In this document: positions 14,657 through 29,653 of the stretch, in pieces | Layout: every line of letters starts with the position of its first letter | Position numbering within the stretch: position 1 is the stretch's first letter | Assembly (NCBI GenBank): GCA_001899805.1 | Contig: MKWP01000014.1 | Coordinates: 620,001 to 684,000, forward strand | Direction: 5' to 3' | DNA: 64,000 bases | Source of the DNA: Lysobacterales bacterium 66-474 | Lineage (GTDB): Bacteria > Pseudomonadota > Gammaproteobacteria > Xanthomonadales > Rhodanobacteraceae | Program-made: the position numbers and the translations under genes | The notes under the pieces: generated by a model | Database searches by the model: none | Seen by the model: the letters and a program-made list of their open reading frames with translations, nothing else | What the model was told of the DNA's origin: nothing

Positions 14657-16813
14657 ATGTTGCCCGCCATGATGCTCGCATCGGCCCTCGCTGCATCGAC
14701 GCCGGCTGCCGCACCCGCGCAGCCGGCGCGGGTTCAAGCCGTGCAGGTGCCGCAGGGCACGATCGTGCTCGATGGCGCGCTGGATGAACCAGCATGGCAG
14801 CAAGCGCCGGTACTGAAACTGACCCAGCAAGATCCGCGTCCCGGCCAGCCCACGCCGTATGTCACCACGGTGCGCGTGCTGTCGGACCGCGACCACCTGT
14901 ATTTCGGCGTGGACTGCACCGACCCGGACCTCGCCAAGCTGTCGGTGCACACGCTGGAGCGCGACAGCGATCAGAAGCACGATGACCACGTCACGGTGGT
15001 GCTGGATACCTTCGGTACGCATCGGCTCGGCTACGTATTCCAGGTCAATGCCGGTGGTGGGATCACCGACGGCCTGATCTCGCCGGCTTCGAGCGATCCG
15101 AACTACGATTGGGACGGCATCTGGGATGCGAAGGTGCAGCGCACCGCGACCGGCTGGACCGCCGAGATCGCGATCGACACCCGCAGTCTGCAATTTCCCC
15201 CGGATTCCACGCAATGGGGGCTCAACGTTCAACGTTATGTGCCTCGCGACCAGCTCAGCCTGCAGTGGACGGGCATCAGCCTGGATGCCTCGATTTTCGA
15301 TCTGTCGCGCGTGGGTACGCTGACCGGGGTAGACGGCTTCGAGCAAGGTCATGGCCTTGAAATCTCGCCGTACGCATTGGTGCGCCACGACAGCGTCGGC
15401 AACCGCAGCGCGGCGCAAGTCGGCGGCGACGTTCGCTACCACCTGACGCCGGGTATTACCGCCACGCTGACTTTCAATCCGGATTTTGCCGAGGCGGAAG
15501 CGGACACGCAGCAGGTCAACCTGACGCGCTTCGCGTTGTTCTTTCCGGAAAAGCGCCGCTTCTTCTCGGAAGGTTCGAACATCTTCGCGTTCGGCGCCGG
15601 CCTCGTCGACAACGACACGTTCATTCCGTACTACTCGCGACGCGTCGGCCTCGTGGACGGCGAGTCGGTGCGGGTGGACGCCGGCCTCAAGGTGCTGGGC
15701 ACCAGCGGCCCCTGGACGATCGGTGTGCTGGGCGTGCACATGGGTCGTTCGGATGTGAGCAATCCGACCGATCTGTTCGTCGGACGCCTGAACTATGACG
15801 TGAACCCGCATTTGCGCATCGGCACCTTGCTGACGCAGGGTGATCCGACCGGCACCACGCACAACAGTTTTGCCGGCGTGGATGCGATCTGGCACACGGC
15901 GACGTTTCGCGGCGACAAGAACCTGACCCTATCCGGCTGGGCCGCGCATTCCAGCGATCCACTGCCCGGCAATCATGCTGGCTGGGGCGTGTATGCCGCC
16001 TACCCGAACGATCTGTGGAGCGGCTACATCAGCATCAACCAGTTCGGCGATGCGCTCGATCCCGCGCTCGGCTTCCTGCCACGCCCCGGCACGCGCCAGT
16101 ACGACTATTACATCGAATACAGCCCGCGCCCGACCACGGGATGGCTGCGCTGGGTGCGGCAATTCTTCTATCAGTTCGAATGGCAGCAGGTGGACGATCT
16201 GCACGGCACCACGCAGACGCGACGCATCTTCACCGCGCCGTTCAACGCGGACACCGAATCGGGCGAGCATTTCGAATTCGACTGGATTCCCGATTACGAA
16301 GCCCTGACCGAACCCTTCGAGATCGCGCCCGGCGTGATCCTGCCGGTCGGGCGCTATCACTTCACGCGCTACCGCTTCGAGGCGCAGTCCTCCGACGCGC
16401 GGCCGTGGCGGATCGGCAACGTGGTCGAGATCGGCAGTTTCTACGACGGCCACTTGACGCAAATGCAACCGTTCGTGGACTGGACCGCGTTCGGCGGCAA
16501 GCTGCGCTTCGAACTGCAGAACGAAACCGACTTCGGCTATCTGCGCGAAGGCAATTTCATTCGCCGGCTGAACCAACTCAAGGTCAGCTATTCGTTCAGC
16601 CCGGATCTCATTGTTTCCACGCTCGCGCAGTACGACTCGACCGTCGGCCACACCGGCGTCAACGCACGCCTGCACTGGATTCTTTCCCCCGGCCGCGACT
16701 TCTTCCTGGTCTTCAACCATGGCGTGGAAGCGTCGATCACCGATCCGGCTGCGCGCAATCTGCCGATCTCCAATGCGGTGATCGCCAAGCTGCGCTGGGA
16801 TTTTCGCGAATGA
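14657..16813 (+). CDS. CBM9-like/DUF5916 outer-membrane barrel protein
   Basis: A 718-residue secreted protein. After a short signal-like N-terminus (residues 1-22) there is a CBM9-type beta-sandwich (GTIVLDGALDEPAWQQAP to FQVNAGGGITDG), then a long region rich in alternating aromatic strands ending in WDFRE, as expected for an outer-membrane barrel. An FPEKRRFFSEG block is typical of DUF5916 proteins. It lies 12 bp after the DUF1259 gene and 18 bp before the dismutase, inside the chr operon. A link to chromate is inferred only from position. Confidence 0.75.
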   Translation: MLPAMMLASALAASTPAAAPAQPARVQAVQVPQGTIVLDGALDEPAWQQAPVLKLTQQDPRPGQPTPYVTTVRVLSDRDHLYFGVDCTDPDLAKLSVHTLERDSDQKHDDHVTVVLDTFGTHRLGYVFQVNAGGGITDGLISPASSDPNYDWDGIWDAKVQRTATGWTAEIAIDTRSLQFPPDSTQWGLNVQRYVPRDQLSLQWTGISLDASIFDLSRVGTLTGVDGFEQGHGLEISPYALVRHDSVGNRSAAQVGGDVRYHLTPGITATLTFNPDFAEAEADTQQVNLTRFALFFPEKRRFFSEGSNIFAFGAGLVDNDTFIPYYSRRVGLVDGESVRVDAGLKVLGTSGPWTIGVLGVHMGRSDVSNPTDLFVGRLNYDVNPHLRIGTLLTQGDPTGTTHNSFAGVDAIWHTATFRGDKNLTLSGWAAHSSDPLPGNHAGWGVYAAYPNDLWSGYISINQFGDALDPALGFLPRPGTRQYDYYIEYSPRPTTGWLRWVRQFFYQFEWQQVDDLHGTTQTRRIFTAPFNADTESGEHFEFDWIPDYEALTEPFEIAPGVILPVGRYHFTRYRFEAQSSDARPWRIGNVVEIGSFYDGHLTQMQPFVDWTAFGGKLRFELQNETDFGYLREGNFIRRLNQLKVSYSFSPDLIVSTLAQYDSTVGHTGVNARLHWILSPGRDFFLVFNHGVEASITDPAARNLPISNAVIAKLRWDFRE

Positions 16814-16831
16814 GCCCTACAGGAGGCTTTT

Positions 16832-17470
16832 ATGAACGCGATGGATATGCCCGCTCTGGCGGGTCAGCACGTATTGAAGCCGCTGCCGTTCGCGGCGAAC
16901 CGGCTCAGAGACCTATCGGAGCGGCTGATCGTTTCTCATCACGAGAACAACTACGGCGGCGCGGTCCGCAATCTCAACAAGGTCGAAGCGCAGCTCGCAC
17001 AGATCACGAAGGACACGCCGCCCTTTGTAGTCGGCGGCTTGCGCCAACACGAGCTGATGTACCGCAATTCGGCGACCTTGCACGAAGCCTATTTCGGCAA
17101 TCTCGGAGGAGATGGGCAAGCCTCCGGCGGCATCGTCGAGCAATTGGCGGCGGGCTATGGCAGTTATGGGAACTGGGAAACGCAGTTCCGGCTGACCGGG
17201 GCCAGCCTTAGTGGCGGCAGCGGCTGGGCCATCCTGGCCTTCGAACTGCTGAGCGGGTATCTGCGGACGTTCTGGTCGGGCCATCACACCCAAGTCCTGG
17301 CCACGTCGTTACCGCTGCTGGTCATGGACATGTATGAGCACTCGTACCAGATGGACTACGGCGCCGCAGCGGCCAAATACATCGATGCGTTCTTCGTCAA
17401 CATCCAGTGGGATGAGGTGAATCGTCGCCTGGAGCAGGCGCATCAGCTGCATCGGCAACTGTGTGCCTGA
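16832..17470 (+). CDS. chrC: Fe/Mn-type superoxide dismutase (ChrC-like)
   Basis: A 212-residue SOD-family protein. Metal ligands are visible as the His in SHHENNY, the His in ATLHEAYF, and Asp and His in DMYEHSYQ. The GGxGW motif (GGSGWAIL) also fits. It would remove superoxide made during chromate reduction. It has no signal peptide, so it is cytosolic. It is preceded by AGGAGG (ACAGGAGGCTTTT) and followed after 3 bp by chrA. The active-site sequence differs slightly from housekeeping SodB, as is normal for ChrC. Confidence 0.85.
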   Translation: MNAMDMPALAGQHVLKPLPFAANRLRDLSERLIVSHHENNYGGAVRNLNKVEAQLAQITKDTPPFVVGGLRQHELMYRNSATLHEAYFGNLGGDGQASGGIVEQLAAGYGSYGNWETQFRLTGASLSGGSGWAILAFELLSGYLRTFWSGHHTQVLATSLPLLVMDMYEHSYQMDYGAAAAKYIDAFFVNIQWDEVNRRLEQAHQLHRQLCA

Positions 17471-17473
17471 GCC

Positions 17474-18922
17474 ATGACTCCGCTGAATCGTCCAACGCCG
17501 GGTGTGGAGCAGGACCACGCGAAGGTCGCTGATGATTCGGTGCCGGTCTACCTGCGTCACGGGGTGTCCTTCCGTGAGGCGTTCTGGGTCTGGGTACGCG
17601 TGGCCGCGTTGAGCTTCGGCGGCCCAGCCGGCCAGATCGCGGTGATGCACCGCATCCTGGTCGAAGAGAAGCGCTGGATCAGCGAGACGCGGTTCCTGCA
17701 TGCCCTCAACTATTGCACCCTGCTGCCAGGCCCCGAAGCGCACAAGCTGGCGGTTTACGTCGGCTGGTTGCTGCACCGGATCAAGGGAGGGCTGGTCGCG
17801 GGCATTTTGTTCGTCATACCGGGATTGTTGTCGCTGGGTGTGTTGAGCTGGATCTATGCCAGCTACGGCAACGTGGGCGTCGTCCAAGCATTGTTCTTCG
17901 GCCTCAAGGCTGCGGTGCTGGCGGTGGTGCTGGAAGCGGTGTTTCGGGTCGGACGCCGGGCGCTCAAAGGCCGCGGTCTGGTGACGATTGCAGCGCTTGC
18001 CTTCGTCGCGATTTTCTTTTTCAACGTACCTTTCCCGGTCGTCATCCTTGCGGCAGGCGTGATCGGCTGGGTCGGCCATGCGATGGGCGTGTTCGGGCCG
18101 CAAGGTCGTGCGAATCACGCTGGAACGGGTACGACGGAAGAAGGGTCGCTGCCGGCCATCGACGCGGCGTTCGCTCAGGAGATTCCGTCACACGTCCGGC
18201 CGCACCACCGCAGGATACTCAAGGTGTTTGCGGTATGCCTGGCCGTCTGGCTGGCGCCGCTCGTTGCGCTTGCCGTGGTCGCGGGCCCGGACAACGCTTT
18301 CACCAAGATTGCGTACTTCTTCACCAAGATGTCGACGGTGACGTTCGGCGGCGCCTACGCGATCCTGGCGTACATGGCCCAGCAAGCGGTCGAGCACTAC
18401 CACTGGCTTGCTCCGGGGGAAATGCTTGCCGGGCTCGGTATGGCCGAGACGACGCCTGGTCCCTTGATCAGCGTTGTGCAGTTTGTCGGCTTCATGGCGG
18501 GTTACCGCCATCCCGGTGTACTGGCCCCCGTCGTCGCCGGCACCTTGGGCGGCGTGTTGGCGAAATGGGTGACCTTCGTCCCCTCGTTCATGATTATCTT
18601 CGTGGGCGCGCCCTACATGGAAGCGCTGCGCAACAACAAGGCGCTGAACGCCGTACTGACGACCATCACGGCCGCCGTCGTGGGCGTGATCCTCAATCTT
18701 GCGGTGTGGTTCGGGCTGCACACGTTGTTCGCACGGGTTGAACCCCGGCACATCTCCGTGCTGACCCTGCAGGTTCCCGACCTGTCGAGTCTCGACCGCT
18801 GGGCGCTGCTGTTGGCGGCAGTGGCCGCGGTCATGTTGTTCCGGTTCAGGATCGGGATGGTGACGACGCTGGGTGTGTGTTGTGCCGCCGGTATCGCGAT
18901 CTACATGACTGGTTGGCTTTGA
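17474..18922 (+). CDS. chrA: Chromate transporter ChrA
   Basis: A 482-residue inner-membrane protein of the long-chain CHR family, with two homologous halves. The first carries SFGGPAGQIAVMH and LPGPEAHKLAVYVGW; the second carries TFGGAYAILAYMAQQA and TTPGPLISVVQFVGF. It expels chromate using the proton motive force. It is the last gene of the chrB-led operon, 3 bp after the dismutase gene. Confidence 0.95.
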   Translation: MTPLNRPTPGVEQDHAKVADDSVPVYLRHGVSFREAFWVWVRVAALSFGGPAGQIAVMHRILVEEKRWISETRFLHALNYCTLLPGPEAHKLAVYVGWLLHRIKGGLVAGILFVIPGLLSLGVLSWIYASYGNVGVVQALFFGLKAAVLAVVLEAVFRVGRRALKGRGLVTIAALAFVAIFFFNVPFPVVILAAGVIGWVGHAMGVFGPQGRANHAGTGTTEEGSLPAIDAAFAQEIPSHVRPHHRRILKVFAVCLAVWLAPLVALAVVAGPDNAFTKIAYFFTKMSTVTFGGAYAILAYMAQQAVEHYHWLAPGEMLAGLGMAETTPGPLISVVQFVGFMAGYRHPGVLAPVVAGTLGGVLAKWVTFVPSFMIIFVGAPYMEALRNNKALNAVLTTITAAVVGVILNLAVWFGLHTLFARVEPRHISVLTLQVPDLSSLDRWALLLAAVAAVMLFRFRIGMVTTLGVCCAAGIAIYMTGWL

Positions 18923-18941
18923 TGGCGCGTTCGGCCGCGAC

Positions 18942-20000
18942 TCATTCGTGCCGGTGCTGGTGATGAATGTCCGGATAATGCGGATGGTTGTGGGTGAGCG
19001 ACGCATGGGTGTGCTCGTGGGTGTGCGGTTCGTGGCCGTCCCACTCGAAATCGTGCGCGTGCTGGTGGTGTTCATCGTGCACGTGGCGGTGGGTGTGGGT
19101 GATCGGCTCATGGGTGTGCAGGTGCTCGTGACGTTCGGTCAGGTGCAGCCACACGCCCACACCCATCAGGGCTGCGGCCAACCAGAACATCCATGAGGCG
19201 TGTTCGCCGAATGTCAGGATTGCAATCGCCGCGCCGATGAACGGTGCGGTGGAGAAATACGCACCCGTGCGTGCGGAGCCCAATCCACGCAGGGCGAGCA
19301 CGAACAGCACCAGGCTGATGCCATAGCCGAGCAATCCGACACCCATTGCCATGCCAGCGAAAGGAGCGGCAGGCGGCCGCGCGCCCAGCGCGAGCGCGAT
19401 GCCGACATTGACGATGCCGGCGGCCAATCCTTTCAGTCCGGCGATGAACAGCGCATCGGACGCCGAGACCTTGCGCGTGAAGTTGTTGTCCAGCGCCCAG
19501 CACAGACAGGCGCCCGCGATCAGCAGCGCACCCCAGCCCAGATGCGCGCCCTGCGACGAACCGGGCAAGGCCAGCAGCACTGCACCGGCCACGATCAGCA
19601 ACATACCGAGCACGATGCGGCGATCGGTGTTCTCGCGGAACACCACCCATGCCAGCACTGCGGTCAACACTGCTTCGAGGTTTAGCAGCAGCGAAGCCGT
19701 GGCCGCCGGCGTGCGCGTCAAGCCCAGCATCAGCGCCAACGGGCCGAGCACGCCGCCGAAGCCGATCGCGAGCAACAGCCAAAACCATTCCGCTTTTGCC
19801 ATCGACGGCGTGCGCCAACCGCGATCCCGCGCGATGCGAACCAAGCCGAGGCCGACCCCACTGCCGAGATACAACAACCCCGCCAGCAAGACCGGCGACA
19901 TGTCGCGCAACAGCGCCTTGGCCAAGGGCGTGCTGGCACCGAACAGCAGCGCTGCGCCGAGTGCGGCGGCCACCGATCTGGAGAATGCGACGCGTGGCAT
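18942..20000 (-). CDS. EamA/DMT-family transporter with histidine-rich C-terminal tail
   Basis: A 352-residue protein: about ten membrane helices forming two EamA repeats (residues 1-290), then a cytosolic tail of about 62 residues containing some 24 histidines in HxH and HH patterns. The tail should bind Zn, Ni, Co or Cu ions. It lies 48 bp downstream of czcA on the same strand, so it is probably the last gene of that RND operon. The transported substrate is not known. The tail is the unusual part; standard EamA proteins end near residue 300. Confidence 0.82.
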   Translation of the reverse strand: MPRVAFSRSVAAALGAALLFGASTPLAKALLRDMSPVLLAGLLYLGSGVGLGLVRIARDRGWRTPSMAKAEWFWLLLAIGFGGVLGPLALMLGLTRTPAATASLLLNLEAVLTAVLAWVVFRENTDRRIVLGMLLIVAGAVLLALPGSSQGAHLGWGALLIAGACLCWALDNNFTRKVSASDALFIAGLKGLAAGIVNVGIALALGARPPAAPFAGMAMGVGLLGYGISLVLFVLALRGLGSARTGAYFSTAPFIGAAIAILTFGEHASWMFWLAAALMGVGVWLHLTERHEHLHTHEPITHTHRHVHDEHHQHAHDFEWDGHEPHTHEHTHASLTHNHPHYPDIHHQHRHE

Positions 20001-20048
20001 GTTTGGGATCTGGGACCTTTTGCAGTAGCGATGTTTCGGGATTATCCA

Positions 20049-25677
<5,629 letters not shown>

Positions 25678-25737
25678 GGAAAAACCTCCGGATGATCGAC
25701 GACACACACGAACGGGCCGCGTCAGCGGCCGGTCGGG

Positions 25738-26115
25738 TCAGGCGATCGGAGGTCGAAATGGGGTGCTGGGATGGTGCGAGGGAACGTCGGTCGGGTTCAA
25801 CAGCGGCGTTACCTGCGGCAGCGGCATGGCCGAGGGCAGAACCACCGTCGGCGCAATATCGGCGGTCGCTCCCGCCGCGGCAAGGTGCATCAGGATGTGC
25901 GCGCCCTTTGGATGACCCGGATCAGGCGACGTGTCCCGGGTTTCGCTTTGGCCAAGGTCATGGCCGTTGCCGGCGGTGTCCGCCGACTGCGCGTGTTCGG
26001 TGGCGTGCAGATTCCCGATATGGTTCAACACCGGCTGCACCATCATCCCCAATACCAGAAACACCAGCAAGCTGGCGCGCAGGAAATTCAGGCAGTGGCG
26101 GACCACGCGGGACAT
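25738..26115 (-). CDS. Small secreted protein preceding the czc operon (CzcI-like)
   Basis: A 125-residue protein with an N-terminal signal/anchor (LRASLLVFLVLGMMVQPVLN). A short histidine- and Met-containing periplasmic part follows (HIGNLHATEHA; GHPKGAHILMHL), then a proline-rich end. Small proteins at this place in czc operons (CzcI) are linked to induction control, but no domain is conserved enough to prove the relation. It is co-directional with and upstream of czcC. Confidence 0.6.
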   Translation of the reverse strand: MSRVVRHCLNFLRASLLVFLVLGMMVQPVLNHIGNLHATEHAQSADTAGNGHDLGQSETRDTSPDPGHPKGAHILMHLAAAGATADIAPTVVLPSAMPLPQVTPLLNPTDVPSHHPSTPFRPPIA

Positions 26116-26178
26116 TGACGCACCTTATCAGCATGCATGTGCCCCCGCAACGCAAAGCCACGGCAGTGCGTCGCACAT

Positions 26179-27522
26179 TCAGCGTGCGTCCACATCGTCC
26201 TCGGGCCCCGCGCTGCCGCCGTCGGCACCGGAACCGCGTGAGGCAACCAGTTCGTCGATGCGGTGTCCATCCATCCGGGCCACCTCGAAGCGCCAGCCCG
26301 CATAATCAAAGTGTTCCCCCACCTGCGGCAGGTGTTCGAGCCGCGACAGCCCGAACCCGGCGGCGGTGTGGAAATCGCCGATTTCAGGTGGACGCAAGCC
26401 GAGCCGCTCGAACATCAGGAACACCGGTGCGGCGCCATCGATCAGCAGACTGCCATCTTCGCGTTCGCTGATGTCAGGACTTTCGCCTTCGGCTTCCGGA
26501 AAATGGCCCGCGATGGCGGCCAGCAAATCGGTGGCGGTGACGATACCCTCCAGACCACCGTATTCATTCAGCACCATCGCCATCCTCACTGGCGCGGCCC
26601 GGAAATGTTCCAGCACCCGGAACACCGGCATGCCTTCCGGAATTGCCAGTGGCGGACGGATCGCGGCCAATGGATCGAGCTCCTGTCCATCCAGCACCTG
26701 ATCCAGCAGATCTTGTTTGAGCACCATGCCCTCGGGTTCGTCGATGCCACCACGACCCACCAGCAGTTGTTCATGGCGGCATTCGCGCAGGGTGCGCAGG
26801 ATTTCCTCGCGGGTGTCTTCGGTATCGATCCATTCGATCTCGGGCCGCGGGGTCATGATTTCGCCGACGCGGCGGTTGCCGATGTCAAAGACGCGTTCGA
26901 CGACTTCCTGCTGGGTCCGCTGCAGCAGCCCGGCTTCGCTGCTGGCGGACACCAGCAGCTTCAGCTCTTCGGCGGAATGCAAGGATTCCTCGACAGTTCC
27001 GGTATGCAACCGGAACAGTCGCAGCACCAAATTGCCCAGCCCGTTGAGCAGCCAAATCGCGGGCCGGAACACGAACAGGAACAGGCCGAGCGGACGCACG
27101 ACCCACAGCGCGGTGCCTTCGCTGCGCTGGAGCGCAAGGCTCTTGGGAGCCAGCTCGCCGAGCACGATGTGCAACGTCGTGATGATCGCGAAGGCGATCG
27201 CAACTCCCACCGCGTCCGCGCCGATGCGGGCGTAACTGCCAGCCCACCCCTCCAGCAACGGCTCGATCAGGTGGGCAAGCGCGGGTTCGCCGATCCAGCC
27301 CAGTGCGAGGGAAGACAGGGTGATCCCGAGCTGGGTGGCCGCGAGGTGGATGTCGAGATGCTCGACGCTGCGCTGCAGCGGGCGCGCATTCATCCGGCCT
27401 TGTGCCACCAGTTCGGCCACCCGGCTGCGGCGCACCGCCACCAATGAAAATTCGGACGCGACAAAGAAACCATTGGCCGCGACCAATACCAATACCGCAA
27501 CGATACCCAGCCATTCGGTCAC
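26179..27522 (-). CDS. CorC/HlyC (CNNM)-family membrane protein
   Basis: 447 residues from GTG 27522, chosen for the GGGAGA site just upstream and the immediate membrane helix (TEWLGIVAVLVLVAANGFF). Domain order: DUF21 with about four helices (1-190), two CBS domains (about 205-325; IMTPRPEIEWID, MVLNEYGGLEGIVT), and a C-terminal CorC_HlyC FAD-like domain. Family members affect Mg2+/Co2+ transport or stress resistance. It lies 63 bp upstream of the CzcI-like gene on the same strand. Confidence 0.88.
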   Translation of the reverse strand: MTEWLGIVAVLVLVAANGFFVASEFSLVAVRRSRVAELVAQGRMNARPLQRSVEHLDIHLAATQLGITLSSLALGWIGEPALAHLIEPLLEGWAGSYARIGADAVGVAIAFAIITTLHIVLGELAPKSLALQRSEGTALWVVRPLGLFLFVFRPAIWLLNGLGNLVLRLFRLHTGTVEESLHSAEELKLLVSASSEAGLLQRTQQEVVERVFDIGNRRVGEIMTPRPEIEWIDTEDTREEILRTLRECRHEQLLVGRGGIDEPEGMVLKQDLLDQVLDGQELDPLAAIRPPLAIPEGMPVFRVLEHFRAAPVRMAMVLNEYGGLEGIVTATDLLAAIAGHFPEAEGESPDISEREDGSLLIDGAAPVFLMFERLGLRPPEIGDFHTAAGFGLSRLEHLPQVGEHFDYAGWRFEVARMDGHRIDELVASRGSGADGGSAGPEDDVDAR

Positions 27523-27906
27523 AACGCATCTCCCAAGCAACAAGGGTTGGATGATCGCACACGACCGCCCGCTGCACCCCCGATGTGTGCGTCCCTCAAG
27601 TTGCGGAATCGAGCTCGGTGCAACGGCTGCGGTATCGGCTCAAATGGCCGCAGTGGCAGACGCGCTCATTGTGCGATAGCCGGCTGGTCGCAGAGGACAT
27701 GATCGCGGTGCGAATCGGATCGGACCTGCGCATGGCCGTGTTCGGCGTGCGCCCATGGTGGACCTAGAGGTTTGGTGTTCAACAATGCCCAGCGGTTCGA
27801 CGCGGCGCTGGCCGGATTCTCCGATTGCGCGCCGCCGATGAGGGCCGGTGAAGAAGTCGGATCGTCTTGTCTTCGCGCCTGCACCAGATTGCGCTAAAGT
27901 GATTGA
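27523..27906. other. Gene-free stretch between the czc and cus operons
   Basis: 384 bp separating two divergent transcription units. I see no convincing protein, RNA or repeat in it. It must hold the promoters for both the CorC/Czc direction and the Cus direction, but no strong -35/-10 pair or MerR-like dyad could be assigned. Confidence 0.5.
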
Positions 27907-28308
27907 GTGAAATCGATCCTGCGCCTCCGCCGACGCATTCGCCTGCGCATTGCGCTGCTGGCGATTGTCGCCTTGCTGTTCCAGCAAACGGCGCTGGCCT
28001 CGTACGTGTGTTCGCTTCCCGACATGCCAGTCGGCAACATGGCCATGGCTGACCATTGCGACGGCATGCCGATGGCGCAGGCGCAACACGATCCGGGATT
28101 GTGCGTGTGGCACTGCGCGCAAAGCCCGGCTTCCGCGCAGACTCCCAACGTTCCGCAGGTGCCCCCGCTGGCGATCGCGGCAGTATTGCCGATGACCTCA
28201 CCACTCGTGCTAGCGCTGCCGTCCGCCACAGCGAGGCATTCACGCGATCCTGTCCTGCGAAGTCGTGGCTTACCGCCCGAACTCCGTTTCACTGTCCTGC
28301 TGATTTAG
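27907..28308 (+). CDS. Small secreted Cys/Met/His protein preceding the cus operon (DUF2946-like)
   Basis: 133 residues from a GTG start. A basic N-terminus and signal peptide (RLRIALLAIVALLFQQTALA) are followed by a mature part with four cysteines, several Met and His residues (VCSLPDMPVGNMAMADHCDG; LCVWHC) that could bind Cu(I). The family resembles the small proteins often found before copper RND or copper oxidase genes. It lies 64 bp before the CusC-like gene. Mature function is unknown. Confidence 0.65.
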   Translation: MKSILRLRRRIRLRIALLAIVALLFQQTALASYVCSLPDMPVGNMAMADHCDGMPMAQAQHDPGLCVWHCAQSPASAQTPNVPQVPPLAIAAVLPMTSPLVLALPSATARHSRDPVLRSRGLPPELRFTVLLI

Positions 28309-28372
28309 ACCTCCACGCCTCGATCCACGGCCGCGTAGCTGCGGCCTCGTTCGATTCGTGTTCGGAGGTCCT

Positions 28373-29653
28373 ATGTCCGTCTGTCTGCTGCGCTGGCGCC
28401 AGTATGCGCCACGCATTCCCATTGTGCTTGTTCTGGCCCTCGTCCCTGTGCTTGCCGCGCGTGCTGGCGACGCGCCACTCACCCTGCACGGGGCGGTAGC
28501 ACGTGCAGTGCGCAACGCGCCATCGCTGATCGCCGACACCGACCGCATCCAGGCTGCGCAGGACGATGCAGTCCGCGCCGGTCGCCTGCCGGACCCCGAG
28601 CTTCAGGTCGGCATGCAAAACCTCACCGTCACCGGCCCGGAAGCGTTCGTTCCTGCCGCGGACTCCATGACAATGCAGACCATCGGCGTGATGCAGCAAC
28701 TGCCCTCGCGGGCGGCGCGCGATGCCGAGCGGGCGGCCGCAGGAGCGAACCTCACCGCGGCGAGCGCCCGTCAGGTGGCGACCGCGCAAGATGTACGGCA
28801 GGCGGCTGCCGAAGCCTGGGTTGCGCTGTGGGCTGCGCAACGCAAGCTCGAATTGCTCGATGAACTCAAGGGCGAGGCGGATACCGCGGTGCTGGCAAGC
28901 AAGGCGCGTTTGGCTGGCGGCACGGGCAACGCTGCCGACGCATTGGCGACGCGCGCCGAGCGGACGGAACTCGACAACCAGATCGCTGCCGCACAGGCGG
29001 GTGTCGTCGCGGCCAGCGCAAATCTCGCGCGCTGGTTGGGAGCGGCCAACGAGCGCAGTCTGGCGCCACCGCCCGATTTCAGCGAATTGCCGATTCCACC
29101 GGCGATGCTGCTGGAACGCATCGATCAGCAGGCCCCCATGCTCGATTGGACGGCGCGCGAATCAAAAGCCGACGCGGCGGTGGATGCTGCGCGCGCCAGC
29201 AAGCATCCGGACTGGAGCGTGGGCGTCAGCTACGGCCGGCGCTTCGGTGGGCGTGACGACATGATTTCGCTGAACTTCGGCGTCAAGCTGCCGATCTTCC
29301 CCGGCAACCGGCAGGATCGTGACATCAGCGCGCGCTACGCCGAGCGCGATGCGGTGCACGCCGCACACGAAGATGCGCGGCGAGCCCAGCGCGCCGCCGT
29401 GCAGGGCCTGCTCGCCGAGTGGCGCAGCCTGACCACACAAGCGCATCGCGATCGCGACGAACTGCTGCCGCTGGCGCATGACCGCGCCCACGTCGCGCTG
29501 GCGGCCTACCGTGGCGGCGCCTCGTTGCAGCCGTGGCTCGAAGCGCGTCGCGCGGAAATTCGCACCCGCATCGACTACGCCGACGCACTCGCCGCCTGGG
29601 GCCGCGACTGGGCGGCACTGGCTTATCTGATTCCGAAGGAGACGACGCCATGA
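28373..29653 (+). CDS. cusC: Outer-membrane efflux channel, CusC type (TolC family)
   Basis: A 426-residue TolC-family channel. ATG 28373 is chosen for the GGAGG site upstream; a signal peptide follows (YAPRIPIVLVLALVPVLAARAG). Two OEP units with helical coiled-coil stretches and a conserved GVSYGRRFGGRDD strand region. It provides the outer-membrane exit for the adaptor and pump encoded next; its stop overlaps the start of cusB (ATGA). Confidence 0.85.
   Translation: MSVCLLRWRQYAPRIPIVLVLALVPVLAARAGDAPLTLHGAVARAVRNAPSLIADTDRIQAAQDDAVRAGRLPDPELQVGMQNLTVTGPEAFVPAADSMTMQTIGVMQQLPSRAARDAERAAAGANLTAASARQVATAQDVRQAAAEAWVALWAAQRKLELLDELKGEADTAVLASKARLAGGTGNAADALATRAERTELDNQIAAAQAGVVAASANLARWLGAANERSLAPPPDFSELPIPPAMLLERIDQQAPMLDWTARESKADAAVDAARASKHPDWSVGVSYGRRFGGRDDMISLNFGVKLPIFPGNRQDRDISARYAERDAVHAAHEDARRAQRAAVQGLLAEWRSLTTQAHRDRDELLPLAHDRAHVALAAYRGGASLQPWLEARRAEIRTRIDYADALAAWGRDWAALAYLIPKETTP

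Noticed and set aside
27580..27800. Short frames in the gap between the czc and cus operons
   Set aside because: None has a ribosome site together with a recognisable motif; codons such as AEHGHAQVRSDSHRDH appear in only one frame with no start nearby.
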